The notes under the pieces are model-generated. The model was not told the DNA's origin. It saw nothing but the letters and a program-made list of their open reading frames with translations, and did not search any database. From the NCBI GenBank assembly GCA_963826515.1, contig CAWGXI010000010.1, positions 558,001 through 622,000 of the forward strand: 64,000 bases of DNA, read 5' to 3'. The DNA is from DATFVJ01 sp963826515. Its GTDB lineage: Bacteria; Actinomycetota; Actinomycetes; Streptosporangiales; Streptosporangiaceae. Made by a program: the position numbers and the translations under genes. This document shows, in pieces, positions 26,532 to 44,327 of this stretch (positions are counted from its first letter, which is position 1; every line of letters starts with the position of its first letter).

Positions 26532-26766
26532 CGGTTGGTGCTCCTACCGCTTCTTCCTGCCGCACACGCTGTCGGGTGATAAGCCGGCCGGGCTGGGAAC
26601 GCCCGGCGCAGCCGTTAAGGCTGTGCTGGCCCGGGGGGACGCAGCGCCCTCCGGGGACCCCCCGGACCCCGATGGCCCGGAACCCCCCGTCCGGTCGCAC
26701 CGGCCAGCAGGCCGGCTCCGCGCAGCCGTTAAGGATCATGGGTTGCCATTTGTCGTGCATCGTCGC
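26532..26766. repeat. rplB-rpsS spacer with repeated GCGCAGCCGTTAAGG elements
   Basis: Spacers inside the S10 operon are usually short; this one is 235 bases. GCGCAGCCGTTAAGG occurs at 26606-26620 and again at 26720-26734. The second lies inside a 25-base sequence at 26718-26742 (CCGCGCAGCCGTTAAGGATC then ATGGG) that recurs exactly, in inverted orientation, at 56721-56745. Between the two are GC-rich stretches able to fold (CCGGGGACCCCCCGGACCCC). No coding signal is evident. Confidence 0.85.
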
Positions 26767-27603
26767 CTACCGCCGCTTCTTCTTGCCGCGGCGCCGGGTG
26801 ATGAGCCGGTCGCTCGGCTTGTGGGCCTTACGGGTACGTCCCTCCGGCTTGCCCCACGGGCTGACCGGGTGACGGCCGCCGGAACTCTTGCCCTCGCCGC
26901 CGCCGAGCGGGTGGTCGACCGGGTTCATGGCCACACCGCGCACGGTCGGGCGGCGCCCCCGCCACCGGTTGCGGCCAGCCTTGCCAAGCTTGATGTTGCC
27001 CTGCTCGGCGTTGCCGACCTCACCGACGGCGGCCCGGCAGCGAACGTCAACGAGCCGGATCTCACCTGAGGGCATGCGCAGGTGGGCGCTGGTGCCTTCC
27101 TTGGCGAGCAACTGGACACCCGCGCCCGCCGAACGCGCGATCTTCGCGCCGCCGCCGGGGCGCAGTTCGATGGCATGCACCACCGTGCCTGTCGGCACGT
27201 TGCGCAGTGGCAGGCAGTTGCCTGGCTTGATGTCGGCGCGCGCGCCGTTCTCGACCTGGTCACCCTGACCGAGGCCCTGCGGGCACAGGATGTAGCGCTT
27301 CTCGCCGTCGGCGTAGTGCAGCAGCGCGATGCGCGCGGTGCGGTTCGGGTCGTACTCGATGTGCGCGACCGTGGCCGGCACGCCATCCTTGTCGTCCCTG
27401 CGGAAGTCGATGAGCCGGTACGCGCGCTTGTGGCCACCGCCCTGGTGCCGCGTGGTGATCCGGCCGTGCACGTTCCTGCCGCCCTTGGAATGCAGCGGCC
27501 GGACCAGTGACTTCTCCGGCTCGTCGCGGGTGATCTCGACGAAGTCGGGGCCGCTGGCGCCGCGCCGCCCCGGCGTTGTCGGCTTGTACTTACGGATGCC
27601 CAT
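26767..27603 (-). CDS. rplB: 50S ribosomal protein L2
   Basis: Peptidyl-transferase-proximal protein. The 278 residues include MGIRKYKPTTPGRRGASGPD, GGRNVHGRITTRHQGGGHKR, RLIDFRRDDKDGVPATVAHI and the functional His segment VRGVAMNPVDHPLGGGEGKS. Length and motifs are standard. Confidence 0.99.
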   Translation of the reverse strand: MGIRKYKPTTPGRRGASGPDFVEITRDEPEKSLVRPLHSKGGRNVHGRITTRHQGGGHKRAYRLIDFRRDDKDGVPATVAHIEYDPNRTARIALLHYADGEKRYILCPQGLGQGDQVENGARADIKPGNCLPLRNVPTGTVVHAIELRPGGGAKIARSAGAGVQLLAKEGTSAHLRMPSGEIRLVDVRCRAAVGEVGNAEQGNIKLGKAGRNRWRGRRPTVRGVAMNPVDHPLGGGEGKSSGGRHPVSPWGKPEGRTRKAHKPSDRLITRRRGKKKRR

Positions 27604-27635
27604 TGATGTTCTCGCTCCTGTGGATCCCGCCGCGG

Positions 27636-27935
27636 CTAACTAACCGGGCCGAAGATGTCGATCCGGTCACCCTCGGCCACGCTCACGATCGCCCGCTTGG
27701 TGTCACGCCGCTTGCCCCAGCCGTACCGGGTGCGCTTGCGCTTGCCAGCACGGTTGACCGTGTTCACCTGGGTCACCTTGACCCGGAACACTGCCTCCAC
27801 GGCCTGCTTGATCTGGGTCTTGCTGGCGTCGGGAGCGACGATGAACGTGTACTTGCCTATGTCGCTCAGGCCGTAGCTCTTCTCCGAGACCACCGGGCGG
27901 ATCAGGATGTCCCGTGGATCACTGATCTTGTTCAC
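27636..27935 (-). CDS. rplW: 50S ribosomal protein L23
   Basis: Tunnel-exit docking site for trigger factor and SRP. The 99 residues contain DPRDILIRPVVSEKSYGLSD, YTFIVAPDASKTQIKQAVEA and VNTVNRAGKRKRTRYGWGKR. It starts at a GTG that overlaps the rplD stop by four bases (GTGA). Confidence 0.98.
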   Translation of the reverse strand: MNKISDPRDILIRPVVSEKSYGLSDIGKYTFIVAPDASKTQIKQAVEAVFRVKVTQVNTVNRAGKRKRTRYGWGKRRDTKRAIVSVAEGDRIDIFGPVS

Positions 27936-28591
27936 GGCCGTGCCTCCTTCTGCCGCGAGCTTGGCAGGGACCTGGCGGCGAACTCGGCGAGCGCGTCCGC
28001 AGTGAAGATCACGTCGTCACTGGCCACCACGTCGTAGGTGTTCAGCTGGCCGGCCTCGAGCACGCGCACGCCTGCCACGTTGCGCAGGCTCCGCCAGGTC
28101 AGCTCGTCCTCGCTGCCGACCACGACAAGAGACCGAGGCGCAGCGGTGATTGCCCGCAGCAGCTGCACCGCGTCCTTCGTCCTTGGCAGGCCGCCCGCCA
28201 CGAACTGGCTCACCACGTGTACCCGGCCGTCACGCGCCCGGTCGGACAGTGCGCCGCGCAGTGCGGCGGCCTTCATCTTCTTCGGGGTCCGCTGGACGTA
28301 GGAGCGGGGTGTCGGCCCGTGCACGACACCGCCGCCCGCGTACTGCGGCGCGCGAAGAGAACCCTGCCGCGCCCGGCCAGTACCCTTCTGCCGGTACGGC
28401 TTCTTGCCGCCGCCCCGGACCTCACCACGTGTCTTCGTGTCGTGGGTGCCCTGCCGTGCCGCGGCCTGCTGCGCGACTACCACCTGATGGATCAGGGGCA
28501 CATTCACCTTGGCGTCGAATATCTCATCGGGCAGCTCGACGGTCTGGCCCGTATCGCCCGCCGGTGAGATGACGTTGACAACAGCGCTCAT
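27932..28591 (-). CDS. rplD: 50S ribosomal protein L4
   Basis: Tunnel protein; in E. coli it also represses the S10 operon, which this sequence does not test. The 219 residues include VPLIHQVVVAQQAAARQGTH, the tunnel loop GEVRGGGKKPYRQKGTGRAR, GSLRAPQYAGGGVVHGPTPR and YDVVASDDVIFTADALAEFA. Length is normal. Confidence 0.98.
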   Translation of the reverse strand: MSAVVNVISPAGDTGQTVELPDEIFDAKVNVPLIHQVVVAQQAAARQGTHDTKTRGEVRGGGKKPYRQKGTGRARQGSLRAPQYAGGGVVHGPTPRSYVQRTPKKMKAAALRGALSDRARDGRVHVVSQFVAGGLPRTKDAVQLLRAITAAPRSLVVVGSEDELTWRSLRNVAGVRVLEAGQLNTYDVVASDDVIFTADALAEFAARSLPSSRQKEARP

Positions 28592-28594
28592 CGG

Positions 28595-29293
28595 CTACCT
28601 CGCCTTCCCTGACTCCCCGGTCGATGACCGGGCCGGAGCCACTGGGGTCTTCGCGGCACTCCGGACGAGCACCAGCGTGCCCTTCGGGCCCGGCACGGCG
28701 CCCTTGATCAGCAACAGCCCCCGGTCCATGTCGACCGCGTGGACGAGGAGGTTCTGCGCGGTTGTCCGGGTACCGCCCGTGCGGCCAGCCATCCGCAGGC
28801 CCTTGAACACCCGGCCAGGCGTGGCGCAGCCGCCAATCGACCCCGGCGCCCGATGCTTGCGCTGAGTGCCGTGGGACGCGCCGAGGCCACGGAAGCCGTG
28901 CCGCTTCATTACGCCGGCGGTGCCCTTGCCCTTGCTGCGGCCGGTCACGTCAACCCGCTGGCCCGGCTCGAACACATCGGCGGCGACCTGCTGGCCGAGG
29001 GTGTATTCGGTCGCGTCGCCGGTGCGCAGCTCCACCAGGTAACGCCGGGGGGTGACACCGGCCCGGGTGAAGTGTCCCGCGACCGGCCTGGTGACCTTCG
29101 CCGGATTGATCTCGCCATAACCGAGTTGCACCGCTGAGTAGCCGTCGCTGGCCGGCGTCCGCACCGCCGTCACCACGCAGGGGCCGGCCTTGACGACGGT
29201 AACCGGCACCATGCGGCCCTCGTCGTCGAAGACCTGGCTCATGCCGAGCTTCTCGCCCAGCACTCCCTTGATCTGCCTAGCTGGCGCAGCCAT
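28595..29293 (-). CDS. rplC: 50S ribosomal protein L3
   Basis: Early assembly protein. I start at the ATG at 29293 (MAAPARQIKGVLGEKLGMSQ), because it has GAGG upstream and lies 11 bases after the rpsJ stop; an in-frame TTG five codons upstream is less likely. The core shows VTVVKAGPCVVTAVRTPASD, GFRGLGASHGTQRKHRAPGS and GGCATPGRVFKGLRMAGRTG. A Lys/Ala/Ser tail extends the 232-residue product. Confidence 0.97.
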   Translation of the reverse strand: MAAPARQIKGVLGEKLGMSQVFDDEGRMVPVTVVKAGPCVVTAVRTPASDGYSAVQLGYGEINPAKVTRPVAGHFTRAGVTPRRYLVELRTGDATEYTLGQQVAADVFEPGQRVDVTGRSKGKGTAGVMKRHGFRGLGASHGTQRKHRAPGSIGGCATPGRVFKGLRMAGRTGGTRTTAQNLLVHAVDMDRGLLLIKGAVPGPKGTLVLVRSAAKTPVAPARSSTGESGKAR

Positions 29294-29304
29294 GTCAGTC
29301 GTCC

Positions 29305-29613
29305 TCAAAGCTTGATCTCGATGTCGACACCCGCGGGCAGGTCAAGCCGCATCAGCGAGTCAACCGTCTTGGGTGTCGGGTCGATGATGTCGATCAGGCG
29401 CTTGTGCGTGCGCATCTCGAAGTGCTCGCGCGAGTCCTTGTACTTGTGCGGCGAGCGGATGACGCAGTACACGTTCTTCTCGGTAGGCAGCGGCACCGGC
29501 CCGGCAACCCGCGCGCCTGTGCGCGTCACCGTCTCGACGATCTTCCGCGCCGAGCTGTCGATGACCTCGTGATCATATGCCTTGAGCCGGATGCGGATCT
29601 TCTGTCCCGCCAT
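29305..29613 (-). CDS. rpsJ: 30S ribosomal protein S10 / NusE
   Basis: Head protein that also joins NusB in antitermination. The start at 29613 (MAGQKIRIRLKAYDHEVIDS) gives the canonical 102 residues. Thirty-nine further upstream codons are open but unconserved. Motifs RVAGPVPLPTEKNVYCVIRS, SREHFEMRTHKRLIDIIDPT and LDLPAGVDIEIKL are present. Confidence 0.98.
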   Translation of the reverse strand: MAGQKIRIRLKAYDHEVIDSSARKIVETVTRTGARVAGPVPLPTEKNVYCVIRSPHKYKDSREHFEMRTHKRLIDIIDPTPKTVDSLMRLDLPAGVDIEIKL

Positions 29614-29736
29614 GTGGCTTCGGTGTCCTTCGCTTGAGTGTGCCGCTGTCTTGCTCTGTGGTGCGATCAGACGGCCGTTACGTGGCGCGGCGGCCGGGCC
29701 GCCCTGCCAGCGGACCGGCCGCCGCGCCAACGACCG

Positions 29737-30930
29737 TTATTTGAGGATCTTTATTACCCGCCCCGCGCCGACGGTACGGCCGCCTTCACGGATCGCGAAC
29801 CTGAGGCCTTCCTCCATCGCGATCGGCTGGATCAGCTCGACCCGCATCTCGGTGTTGTCGCCCGGCATCACCATCTCCGTGCCCTCGGGCAGGAAGACAA
29901 CGCCGGTGACGTCCGTGGTGCGGAAGTAGAACTGCGGACGGTAGTTGTTGAAGAACGGCGTGTGCCGGCCGCCCTCATCCTTGGACAGGATGTAGACCTG
30001 TGCCTCGAACTCGGTGTGCGGGGTGTTCGTGCCCGGCTTGATGACGACCTGGCCGCGCTCGACGTCCTCACGCTTGATGCCACGCAGCAGCAGGCCGACA
30101 TTGTCGCCCGCCTGGCCCTCGTCGAGGATCTTGCGGAACATCTCGACGCCGGTGATCGTCGTCCGCATCGCCTTCTCTTTGATGCCGATGATCTCGACCT
30201 CATTGCCGGTGTGGATCACGCCGCGCTCGACCCGGCCGGTCACCACCGTGCCGCGGCCGGTGATGGAGAATACGTCCTCGATTGGCATGAGGAACGGCTT
30301 CTCGATCTCGCGGACCGGCTCGGGGATGTTCTCGTCGCAGGCGTCAAGCAGCTCGACGATCTTCGAGCTCCACTCCGCGTCGCCCTCGAGCGCCTTCAGC
30401 GCGGACACCCGGATCACCGGGACGTCGTCGCCAGGGAACTCGTACTCGGTCAGCAGTTCGCGGACCTCAAGCTCGACAAGCTCGAGGATCTCCTCGTCGT
30501 CGACCATGTCCGCCTTGTTGAGCGCCACCACGATGTAGGGCACGCCCACCTGACGTGCGAGCAGCACGTGCTCGCGGGTCTGCGGCATCGGGCCGTCGGT
30601 GGCCGCCACCACGAGGATGGCGCCGTCCATCTGCGCGGCACCGGTGATCATGTTCTTGATGTAGTCCGCGTGACCTGGGCAGTCCACGTGCGCATAGTGG
30701 CGCTTCTTGGTCTGGTACTCGACATGCGCGATCGAGATCGTGATGCCGCGCTCCCGCTCCTCCGGCGCCTTGTCGATCTGGTCAAACGGCGTGAACGGAT
30801 TGAGGTCGGGAAACTCCTCGTGCAGCACCCGGGTGATCGCCGCGGTCAGCGTCGTCTTGCCGTGGTCGATGTGCCCGATGGTGCCGATGTTGACGTGCGG
30901 CTTGTTCCGCACGAACTTGGCCTTCGCCAC
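29737..30930 (-). CDS. tuf: Elongation factor Tu
   Basis: Delivers aminoacyl-tRNA to the ribosome as a GTPase. The 397 residues have G1 GHIDHGKTTLTAAITRV, G2 RGITISIAHVEY, G3 DCPGHADYIKNMI, G4 NKADMVDDEEIL, and beta-barrel domains 2 and 3 (GRGTVVTGRVERGVIHTG, GEGGRTVGAG-type REGGRTVGAGRVIKILK). It follows fusA by 84 bases, completing the str operon. Confidence 0.99.
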   Translation of the reverse strand: MAKAKFVRNKPHVNIGTIGHIDHGKTTLTAAITRVLHEEFPDLNPFTPFDQIDKAPEERERGITISIAHVEYQTKKRHYAHVDCPGHADYIKNMITGAAQMDGAILVVAATDGPMPQTREHVLLARQVGVPYIVVALNKADMVDDEEILELVELEVRELLTEYEFPGDDVPVIRVSALKALEGDAEWSSKIVELLDACDENIPEPVREIEKPFLMPIEDVFSITGRGTVVTGRVERGVIHTGNEVEIIGIKEKAMRTTITGVEMFRKILDEGQAGDNVGLLLRGIKREDVERGQVVIKPGTNTPHTEFEAQVYILSKDEGGRHTPFFNNYRPQFYFRTTDVTGVVFLPEGTEMVMPGDNTEMRVELIQPIAMEEGLRFAIREGGRTVGAGRVIKILK

Positions 30931-31014
30931 TGGTTTCTCCTACAGATTCTGAGCCGTGAGGCGTACGTTCAACACTGATCTGCGTCGCTGGGCGACTTCG
31001 GTCTAGGTCCGATG

Positions 31015-33111
<2,097 letters not shown>

Positions 33112-33201
33112 TTCCTGCTTTCCTTCGTTCTTTGCTTAGTCGCTAAGTGATCTGCTGGTGGCCGCTCGCGGCGGCCGGTGACGGCCGGAGCCTGCCTGGC
33201 G

Positions 33202-33672
33202 TTACCAGCGGTAGTGCGCGAACGCCTTGTTGGACTCGGCCATCTTGTGGGTGTCCTCGCGCCGCTTGACGCTGGCGCCGAGGCCGTTGCTCGCGTCGAG
33301 CAGCTCGTTCATCAGCCGCTCGGTCATCGTCTTCTCCCGGCGCGAACGTGAGTAGGTCACGATCCAGCGCAGCGCCAGGGTGGTGCTGCGCGACGCGCGC
33401 ACCTCCACAGGCACCTGATAGGTCGCGCCGCCGACACGGCGGCTTTTCACCTCGAGGGTCGGCTTGACGTTGTCGAGGGCGCGCTTGAGCGTCACGACCG
33501 GGTCGTTGCCCGACTTGTCCCTGCAGCCCTCGAGTGCCCCGTACACGATCCGCTCCGCGAGTGACCGCTTGCCGTCGAGCAGCACCTTGTTCACGAGCGC
33601 GGTAACGAGCGGTGAGCCGTAAACCGGGTCGGTGACGAGCGGCCGTTTGGCCGGGGGGCCCTTGCGCGGCAT
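33202..33672 (-). CDS. rpsG: 30S ribosomal protein S7
   Basis: Head-assembly protein at the E site. The start at 33672 (MPRKGPPAKRPLVTDPVYGS) gives the canonical 156 residues and lies one base after the rpsL stop. A 20-codon upstream extension is only the rpsL end read in another frame. Motifs VNKVLLDGKRSLAERIVYGA, VGGATYQVPVEVRASRSTTL and RREDTHKMAESNKAFAHYRW are present. Confidence 0.98.
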   Translation of the reverse strand: MPRKGPPAKRPLVTDPVYGSPLVTALVNKVLLDGKRSLAERIVYGALEGCRDKSGNDPVVTLKRALDNVKPTLEVKSRRVGGATYQVPVEVRASRSTTLALRWIVTYSRSRREKTMTERLMNELLDASNGLGASVKRREDTHKMAESNKAFAHYRW

Positions 33673-33673
33673 G

Positions 33674-34048
33674 TCAGCTCTTCTCCTTCTTCGCGCCGTA
33701 GCGGCTGCGGGCCTGCTTGCGGTTGCGCACACCCTGCGTGTCCAGCGAACCGCGGATGATCTTGTAGCGGACGCCAGGCAGGTCCTTCACCCTGCCGCCT
33801 CGCACGAGCACGATGGAGTGCTCCTGCAGGTTGTGGCCCACCCCTGGGATGTAGGCCGTGACCTCGATCTGGCTGGTCAGCCGGACCCTGGCCACCTTGC
33901 GGAGCGCGGAGTTCGGCTTCTTGGGCGTGGTCGTGTAGACGCGCGTGCAGACCCCGCGGCGCTGCGGGCTGCCCTTTAGCGCCGGAGTCTTGTTCTTAGC
34001 GACCTTGTCCTGGCGGCCCTTGCGGACCAGCTGCTGGATCGTGGGCAC
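33674..34048 (-). CDS. rpsL: 30S ribosomal protein S12
   Basis: Decoding-centre protein and the classical streptomycin target. The 124 residues contain YTTTPKKPNSALRKVARVRL and LVRGGRVKDLPGVRYKIIRG. The lysines at the two known resistance positions (TPKKPNS and GRVKDLPG) are unchanged, predicting drug-sensitive S12. Its leader holds an unusual tandem repeat (see 34063-34247). Confidence 0.99.
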   Translation of the reverse strand: MPTIQQLVRKGRQDKVAKNKTPALKGSPQRRGVCTRVYTTTPKKPNSALRKVARVRLTSQIEVTAYIPGVGHNLQEHSIVLVRGGRVKDLPGVRYKIIRGSLDTQGVRNRKQARSRYGAKKEKS

Positions 34049-34062
34049 CGCGTCTCCGTCCT

Positions 34063-34247
34063 ATGCGCGTGCCTCCGGCACGCCTCGTGTCCTCTGTGCG
34101 CGCCTCCCGGCACGCTGTCGTCCTCTGCGCGTGCCGCTGGCACGCCTTGTCGTTCTGGGCGCCGCTTGCACGCCTCGTGGTTCTGGGCGCGCCGCTGGCA
34201 CGCCTTGTGGTTCTGCGCGTGCCGCTGGCACGCCTTCTGGTCTGCTG
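34063..34247. repeat. Degenerate ~30-bp tandem repeat in the rpsL leader
   Basis: Six imperfect adjacent units of about 28-33 bases with consensus GCGCGTGCCGCTGGCACGCC followed by TTGTGGTTCTG. Each holds a GTGCC-N3-GGCAC inverted repeat or a variant, so the transcribed strand would form a string of small hairpins directly before rpsL. There are no unique spacers, so it is not a CRISPR array. Confidence 0.85.
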
Positions 34248-34829
34248 TGGACCCCGCAGGCGGCGGTCCCCAGCCACCTCACCTGCAGGTTCCTCTACTT
34301 CGCCGACCCCCGTGGTCGGGTGTGTCGCCGACTCCGGGGCACACCAGGTCACGAAGGCCTGTCGTCGAGGAGAGGAGGTCCCACGCGCCGCGTACCCCGG
34401 CCCATGTACTTCTCGGGTCCGGAAGGCCGAATGGCGCGCCCGCGTGCCCATGGCGTCACGGGCACGGAGACAGAGATTACCGCCGCCTTGCCCGCAGGTC
34501 AAAACGAGCGGCTCGCTGCCATCAGTCCAACATCGCCTGCGGGCCAGTTAATCCCGGCCGCGTTCACTATCCCGAACGGCTGCCGCGGCCGGTCGCAGCT
34601 GAGCCTAGCCACTCATGCCCCGGCAGGCGAGCTCCGCTCATGGAGCGTCCGATCCCTGCTCGCTGTGGAGATCAGCGTGGACGCAACGCCGCAATCCCCT
34701 CGCACGCCACGGTCACACTGATCTCCACACCCTGCTCGTGCACCTCCGCGCGGCAGCGAGCGGCGCTGGACGCCAGCGACGGCACGCCGATCGGCGGCCC
34801 GGCCGTGGTTCACCGCGGGAACGCCACGG

Positions 34830-34862
34830 CGGGCGCCCCGGAAGGGGCGCCCGCCGGCTGTT
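34830..34862 (-). terminator. Possible rho-independent terminator downstream of rpoC
   Basis: A GC-rich inverted repeat, GGCGGGCGCCCC with GGGGCGCCCGCC (4-6 base loop GGAA), lies about 60 bases past the rpoC stop. The stem is perfect over about 11-12 pairs. No clear U-run follows, as is common in high-GC actinobacteria. The call is based on position and stem only. Confidence 0.6.
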
Positions 34863-34915
34863 GCGCCGCCGCGGGAGACGGTGGCAGTGCTGCCTTGACG
34901 ATCCTTTGACCCCGT

Positions 34916-38788
<3,873 letters not shown>

Positions 38789-38843
38789 TTAATTATCCCC
38801 TGGGGTAGTTCGCGGCTTCTGGAGCATGCCTGGAAGACACGCC

Positions 38844-42311
<3,468 letters not shown>

Positions 42312-42730
42312 CAGGCGTCCTTCCGAGCTTGTAGCGGACAATCACCGCACGCACGCAAAACGCCCTGCGGACTCACCGCGGGAGGTTCAAGGAGGGCCGA
42401 GGACGTTAGAGTGCAGCGCAAATGGGCAGTGTAGCCGACCGGCACACTGCTGTCCAACTGTACGCCACTATGAGATTCACGGTTGCTCCGCAGCATCGCT
42501 CTTTGGCGAGCGTACGTCAAGCCCGCGCACCGATATACGGGCATCTCAGCAGGGGTGAGGGAGACCACAGCATGCCACTAGTGTGAACCGGCGATCACGC
42601 GGGTATATTCCCCGGTTCTCCGCAACGGCTAACGCGCAGTGTCGCGGGCGCGGGCAAGCGAAGTTGACGCCGCGACGAGGCGCCCGGTCCGGCGCTCGCG
42701 CTGCTCCTAGGCCTCCGGGCACTGCTGCTG

Positions 42731-43098
42731 TCGCGCGCCCGGCTGTCTCCCGGCCCGGCTGTCTCCCTGCCCGGCTGTCTCCCGGCCCGGCTGTCTCCCC
42801 GCCCGGCTGTCTCCCCGCCCGGCTCCGCGCCCGGCTATCTCGCGGCCGGCTCCTGTCTCGCGCTGGCCTTTGTCTCGCGCCCGGCTGTCTCCCGGCCGGC
42901 TCCTGTCTCGCGCCCGGCTGTCTCCCGCCCGGCTCCTGTCTCGCGCCCGGCTGTCTCCCGCCCGGCTCCTGTCTCGCGCCCGGCTGTCTCCCGCCCGGCT
43001 CCTGTCTCGCGCCCGGCTGTCTCCCGCCCGGCTCCTGTCTCGCGCCCGGCTGTCTCCCGGCTCCTGCCGCGCGCCCGGCTGTCTCCCGGCCGGCCGCC
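42731..43098. repeat. Minisatellite upstream of rpoB: 33-bp and 14-bp units
   Basis: The right part has about five near-perfect 33-base units (CGCGCCCGGCTGTCTCCCGC then CCGGCTCCTGTCT). The left part has shorter units around CCCGGCTGTCTCCC. Both share the CCCGGCTGTCTCCC core, implying growth by slippage. The 33-base period keeps frame (an 11-residue repeat), but no start signal or conserved protein supports coding. Confidence 0.93.
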
Positions 43099-43358
43099 GC
43101 GGGTGCCTGCTCCACGGCCCTGCCATACCGCACCCCCGCGAGCACACGGGCGCCCGCCTGCCCCGCCACTGTGGTTTGGCCGCCGCGGTGCTCGGCCAGC
43201 GCCCTGCCCAGCTGCCGCGGTACCCGGCCAACGCGCGTGCTTCCGCTGGCCTGCCGCGCCGCCGTACTCGGCCGCAAGGGGCGGGGCCGCCGTGGGGCGC
43301 GCGGGGGCGCCATGAGACCGCCACGTTCGCCGGCCTGGGGCCGGTCGATCATGAGGCC

Positions 43359-43475
43359 GCCTCGGCCATGATCCCTATCTGTGTTGAGTTTCCGGCACAT
43401 AGCGCGGGCAAGTTAACACGAAGACGGATCATGAAACCGATTCAACGTGCGACGGGCGGTCAGCACGGAGGGCCC
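43359..43475. repeat. 117-base direct repeat, copy 1
   Basis: About 93% identical to 43614-43730, with some 7-8 substitutions and no gaps by eye. It includes GTGTTGAGTTTCCGGCACAT and AAGTTAACACGAA. On its left edge lies an inverted repeat at 43347-43373 (GATCATGAGGCCG / CGGCCATGATC). The sequence is less GC-rich than its surroundings. It lies 0.9-1.1 kb upstream of rpoB. Confidence 0.93.
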
Positions 43476-43613
43476 GGCGCCCAGCACGAACGGTGAGCGG
43501 CCCGAGGGCGCGGTCGCGAGGGGCGGGGCGGCCGCGGGAGCGGCCGAGTGGCGGGCGCGTAGGGGGTCCACGAGGCGGCGATGTTCCGGCGGCCTTGGGC
43601 CGGTGGTAAGGCT

Positions 43614-43730
43614 GCCTCGGCCATGATCCCTATCTGTGTTGAGTTTCCGGCACATAGCGCAGGCAAGTTAACACGAAAACGGATCATGAAACCGATCCAG
43701 GGCGCGACGAGCGGTCAGCACGGAGGGCCG
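43614..43730. repeat. 117-base direct repeat, copy 2
   Basis: Partner of 43359-43475, offset 255 bases, about 90-200 bases downstream of the rplL stop. The first 47 bases, including CCATGATCCCTATCTGTG, are identical in both copies. Differences concentrate in the second half. Just beyond the right edge a short CGGCACACAGCACGAG unit is itself tandemly repeated (43728-43760). Confidence 0.93.
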
Positions 43731-43819
43731 GCACACAGCACGAGAGACCGGCACACAGCACGAGGGGCGGGCACCCAGATCAGGTGCCCGTCCCCTGGCG
43801 AACGCGCTGAGGTCGACCG

Positions 43820-44209
43820 CTACTTGACGGTGACCGAGGCCCCGGCGCCCTCGAGCGCAGCCTTGGCTTTCTCCGCGGCCTCCTTGTTGACCTTCTCGAG
43901 CAGAGCCTTCGGCGCGCCGTCGACCAAGTCCTTGGCCTCCTTGAGGCCGAGGCTAGTGAGGCTGCGGACTTCCTTGATGACCTGGATCTTCTTGTCTCCC
44001 GCTGCCTCGATTATGACATCGAACTCGTCCTGCTCCTCCTCCGCGGCCTCCGCGCCGGCAGCGCCTGCGGGCGCCGCGACGACGGCCGCGACCGGGGCGG
44101 CCGCCTTGACGTCGAACGTGTCCTCGAACTGCTTGACGAACTCGGACAGCTCCAGGAGAGTCATCTCCTTGAACGCGTCGAGTAGGTCATCGGTGCTGAG
44201 CTTCGCCAT
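43820..44209 (-). CDS. rplL: 50S ribosomal protein L7/L12
   Basis: Stalk protein that recruits translational GTPases. The start at 44209 (MAKLSTDDLLDAFKEMTLLE) gives 129 residues; 14 upstream in-frame codons are leader. An N-terminal dimerisation domain, an Ala/Gly hinge (AAVVAAPAGAAGAEAAEEEQ) and the C-terminal domain (KKIQVIKEVRSLTSLGLKEA, KDLVDGAPKALLEKVNKEAA) are all present. Confidence 0.98.
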   Translation of the reverse strand: MAKLSTDDLLDAFKEMTLLELSEFVKQFEDTFDVKAAAPVAAVVAAPAGAAGAEAAEEEQDEFDVIIEAAGDKKIQVIKEVRSLTSLGLKEAKDLVDGAPKALLEKVNKEAAEKAKAALEGAGASVTVK

Positions 44210-44327
44210 CGTGGTTTCCTTCGTGTGAGCCTGTGCCGTAGGTGATGTCACTCACCGGCAGATCTTCCAACGTGCCTGAGCCGCCCGCTGATGAGCGGCA
44301 GGCTGGGTCTTGCCCGACCAGACCGGG

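Larger units (their letters stand above)
34049..34915. other. 867-base spacer between rpoC and rpsL
   Basis: Unusually long non-coding gap that should contain the rpoBC terminator and the str-operon promoter. The right part holds GGGCGCCCC and CGCCCGCC inverted segments near 34830-34860 (GGCGGGCGCCCCGGAAGGGG then CGCCCGCC), a plausible rpoC terminator stem just after the rpoC stop. The left part is the hairpin repeat array. The frames crossing it are short and repeat-driven. I see no gene. Confidence 0.6.
42312..43819. other. 1.5-kb non-coding spacer between rplL and rpoB
   Basis: Far longer than the few hundred bases normal here. It holds the 33-bp minisatellite and the 117-base duplication listed separately. 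Apparent reading frames (for example on the minus strand 42546-43400) encode only the repeat (RQPGARQEPGG) and have no family resemblance. The rpoB promoter presumably lies in the right two thirds or in the duplicated block, but I cannot place it. Confidence 0.7.

Noticed and set aside
42731..43098. CRISPR-like regular repeats
   Set aside because: Units abut each other with no unique spacers, and no cas genes are nearby. The same applies to 34063-34247 and 48392-48522.
42546..43400. 284-codon minus-strand frame before rpoB starting MCRKLNTDRDHGRGG
   Set aside because: Most of it translates the 33-bp minisatellite. The start of the frame lies in the 117-bp duplication, and a second frame in the other copy begins with the same residues only because the DNA is duplicated. 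No ribosome-binding site or conserved domain.
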